From contig CP136063.1 in assembly GCA_032622095.1 (NCBI GenBank), positions 267,337,426 through 267,401,425 on the forward strand: 64,000 nucleotides of DNA. The letters are read 5' to 3'. The stretch is from Siphonodentalium dalli. Its lineage: Eukaryota > Mollusca > Scaphopoda > Gadilida > Siphonodentaliidae. The notes beneath the pieces are model-generated. The model was given only the letters and a program-made list of their open reading frames with translations. It was not told the DNA's origin and searched no databases. The stretch's first letter is position 1, and each line of letters opens with the position of its first letter. Below, piece after piece: positions 61,159 through 64,000 of this stretch. A program made the position numbers and the translations under genes.

Positions 61159-63191
61159 GTGAGCCATCAGTTATTATTCAAGTAGACCTCGGTGAGCCTG
61201 CTCTTACCATACTGTTGTTTGTTATATACTCGGTGAGCCTGCTCTTACCATACTGTTGTTTGTTATATACTCGGTGAGCCTGCTCTTACCATACTGTTGT
61301 TTGTTATATACTCGGTGAGCCATCTCTTACCATACCGTTGTTTGTTATATACTCGGTGAGCCATCTCTTACCATACCGTTGTTTGTTATATACTCGGTGA
61401 GCCATCTCTTACCATACCGTTGTTTGTTATATACTCGGTGAGCCATCTCTTACCATACCGTTGTTTGTTATATACTCGGTGAGCCATCTCTTACCATACC
61501 GTTGTTTGTTATATACTCGGTGAGCCATCTCTTACCATACCGTTGTTTGTTATATACTCGGTGAGCCATCTCTTACCATACCGTTGTTTGTTATATACTC
61601 GGTGAGCCATCTCTTACCATACCGTTGTTTGTTATATACTCGGTGAGCCATCTCTTACCATACCGTTGTTTGTTATATACTCGGTGAGCCATCTCTTACC
61701 ATACTGTTGTTTGTTATATACTCGGTGAGCCATCTCTTACCATACTGTTGTTTGTTATATACTTGGTGAGCCATCTCTTACCATACTGTTGTTTGTTATA
61801 TACTCGGTGAGCCATCTCTTACCATACCGTTGTTTGTTATATACTCGGTGAGCCATCTCTTACCATACCGTTGTTTGTTATATACTCGGTGAGCCATCTC
61901 TTACCATACCGTTGTTTGTTATATACTCGGTGAGCCATCTCTTACCATACCGTTGTTTGTTATATACTCGGTGAGCCATCTCTTACCATACCGTTGTTTG
62001 TTATATACTCGGTGAGCCATCTCTTACCATACCGTTGTTTGTTATATACTCGGTGAGCCATCTCTTACCATACCGTTGTTTGTTATATACTCGGTGAGCC
62101 ATCTCTTACCATACCGTTGTTTGTTATATACTCGGTGAGCCATCTCTTACCATACCGTTGTTTGTTATATACTCGGTGAGCCATCTCTTACCATACCGTT
62201 GTTTGTTATATACTCGGTGAGCCATCTCTTACCATACCGTTGTTTGTTATATACTCGGTGAGCCATCTCTTACCATACCGTTGTTTGTTATATACTCGGT
62301 GAGCCATCTCTTACCATACCGTTGTTTGTTATATACACGGTGAGCCATCTCTTACCATACCGTTGTTTGTTATATACTCGGTGAGCCATCTCTTACCATA
62401 CCGTTGTTTGTTATATACTCGGTGAGCCATCTCTTACCATACCGTTGTTTGTTATATACTCGGTGAGCCATCTCTTACCATACCGTTGTTTGTTATATAC
62501 TCGGTGAGCCATCTCTTACCATACCGTTGTTTGTTATATACTCGGTGAGCCATCTCTTACCATACCGTTGTTTGTTATATACTCGGTGAGCCATCTCTTA
62601 CCATACCGTTGTTTGTTATATACTCGGTGAGCCATCTCTTACCATACCGTTGTTTGTTATATACTCGGTGAGCCATCTCTTACCATACCGTTGTTTGTTA
62701 TATACACGGTGAGCCATCTCTTACCATACCGTTGTTTGTTATATACTCGGTGAGCCATCTCTTACCATACCGTTGTTTGTTATATACTCGGTGAGCCATC
62801 TCTTACCATACCGTTGTTTGTTATATACTCGGTGAGCCATCTCTTACCATACCGTTGTTTGTTATATACTCGGTGAGCCATCTCTTACCATACCGTTGTT
62901 TGTTATATACTCGGTGAGCCATCTCTTACCATACCGTTGTTTGTTATATACTCGGTGAGCCATCTCTTACCATACCGTTGTTTGTTATATACTCGGTGAG
63001 CCATCTCTTACCATACCGTTGTTTGTTATATACTCGGTGAGCCATCTCTTACCATACCGTTGTTTGTTATATACTCGGTGAGCCATCTCTTACCATACCG
63101 TTGTTTGTTATATACTCGGTGAGCCATCTCTTACCATACCGTTGTTTGTTATATACTCGGTGAGCCATCAGTTATTATTCAAGTAGACCTC
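61159..63191 (+). repeat. 41 bp array carrying the exon 8 donor site
   Basis: After the true donor, 32 bp of intron (gtgagccatcagttattatt + caagtagacctc) lead into 48 intervals of exactly 41 bp. Each unit holds atctcttaccataccgttgt + ttgttatatactcg, a near-copy of the exon 3' end, then the donor G|GTGAGC. Donors run from 61191 to 63159, 49 in all. The array closes with the same 32 bp intron start at 63160-63191, so duplication boundaries are visible on both sides. Variation is slight (tact/tacc, a few cac/ctc). Confidence 0.97.
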
Positions 63192-63201
63192 TGTGCACCA
63201 T

Positions 63202-63430
63202 GCCTGCAAATAGTCTGTCTGTCATTTGCAGAATGAGGTCCCCAGAGGGTGAATTTAGTGATGAGGTCCCCAGAGGGTGAATTTAGTGATGAGGTCCCCA
63301 GAGGGTGAATTTAGTGATGAGGTCCCCAGAGGGTGAATTGAGTGATGAGGTCCCCAGAGGGTGAATTTAGTGATGAGGTCCCCAGAGGGTGAATTTAGTG
63401 ATGAGGTCCCCAGAGGGTGAATTTAGTGAT
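63202..63430 (+). repeat. family C end with 28 bp tandem expansion
   Basis: Begins like a family C terminus (gcctgcaaatagtctgtctg), then seven head-to-tail 28 bp units of gaggtccccagagggtgaat + ttagtgat (63234-63429). The remainder of the family C element is absent. Confidence 0.92.
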
Positions 63431-64000
63431 GCTCTCCTCCAGACCTGTTTAATTTCCCGATATCGGTGGGAGACTCCCGATTTCGGTGGGAGACTCCCGA
63501 TTTTGTGTTATTTCTCCTGTGCTCCCGATCGGGAAACGAAATCTTCCAATTTAAAAGATAAAACCAAAAATTAGCCAACGGCTGTAGCAAGCAATAAGCC
63601 AGCATGCTATAGTGTTACAAATCAATTAGGAATATATCGCCTGCAAGTCAAAATGTTGACACTACGCGATTAACATCTTTCTTTTGTTTAACAGAGTTGA
63701 GTAAGTAAATGCGGTCTTCAATTTCCAGACAAGGATTATAATATATCAAACAAGAAGCCTTCCTTTAAAGTGCTGGTTTCTGCTCGTCCCGACCGACTGC
63801 TTTAAAACTGCCGACTCAATTTATTATATTGCCGATTTAAACTTTTTTTTTTTTCTGTGGGTGAAAAGTTCTGTTTCCGTCTTTGCGGTATTCCGTGTTT
63901 TGTATACGCAATAACAGAACGCGAATCGAGCAGACCTCAAACAATTCTGTCAATGTGAACTCCCTTTAAATTCAGCGATGTTACATGACGTTACTCAATA
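63431..64000. other. non-coding intronic end of window
   Basis: A short inverted/direct cluster of cccgatatcggtgggagact at 63457-63500 is the only structure seen. No TTC39 exon was found; the gene continues to the right. Confidence 0.45.

Noticed and set aside
61083-61277. 64-codon ORF from exon 8 into the 41 bp array
   Set aside because: Only its first part (to 61158) is exon; the remainder is intron and array read-through.

Overview
The window is AT-rich, intron- and repeat-dominated animal DNA. Canonical GT-AG introns, a metazoan TTC39-type gene, and dispersed motifs of the type seen in molluscs (near 17580: 'gggccataactctg'; near 41735: 'gagttatccccc'; many 'tacatgta') suggest a lophotrochozoan, most likely a bivalve mollusc. 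Species cannot be assigned. No prokaryotic genes, rRNA or CRISPR were seen.

The backbone is one + strand protein gene of the TTC39 family (tetratricopeptide repeat protein 39 A/B type; IML2/DUF3808 family). Eight phase-compatible exons were found at 3278-3309, 49147-49260, 50213-50288, 53122-53254, 55316-55448, 57221-57320, 58693-58758 and 61047-61158. They encode about 255 residues; both ends of the protein lie outside what I could find. If the small first exon is right, intron 1 is about 45.8 kb and holds most of the window. Nested in that intron on the - strand is a two-exon FLYWCH zinc-finger gene (7862-7377) with its own TATA box, whose last codons and stop run into a G-rich minisatellite.

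Layout: 1-6 kb, upstream repeats and exon 1; 6.3-9.8 kb, a 25-26 bp G-rich minisatellite on both sides of the FLYWCH gene; 10-23 kb, dispersed MITEs and a duplicated 0.7 kb segment; 23.0-35.7 kb, one uninterrupted array of a 71 bp unit (about 179 copies); 35.7-49 kb, nested MITEs, a 28 bp array and a Helitron-like element with a 164 bp satellite in a 4-monomer higher-order repeat; 49-61 kb, the TTC39 exons, with at least one MITE in every intron; 61.2-63.2 kb, a 41 bp array.

Mobile DNA is almost entirely non-autonomous: four TTAA-flanked piggyBac-like MITE families with TIRs starting CCCTTT, a TA-flanked foldback MITE (TIR CAGTAATGCCC), a compound foldback family (gaggtccccagagggtg), a GC-rich TA-flanked element, and a clean 966 bp hAT-type element with an 8 bp target duplication.

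The most interesting signal is that several tandem arrays visibly grew from neighbouring single-copy sequence. Two TTC39 exons have had their 3' end plus 5' splice site tandemly amplified into the following intron: a 51 bp unit after 58758, and a 41 bp unit after 61158 with 49 extra donor sites at exact spacing. Others grew from MITE hairpins or ends (28, 28 and 69 bp units).
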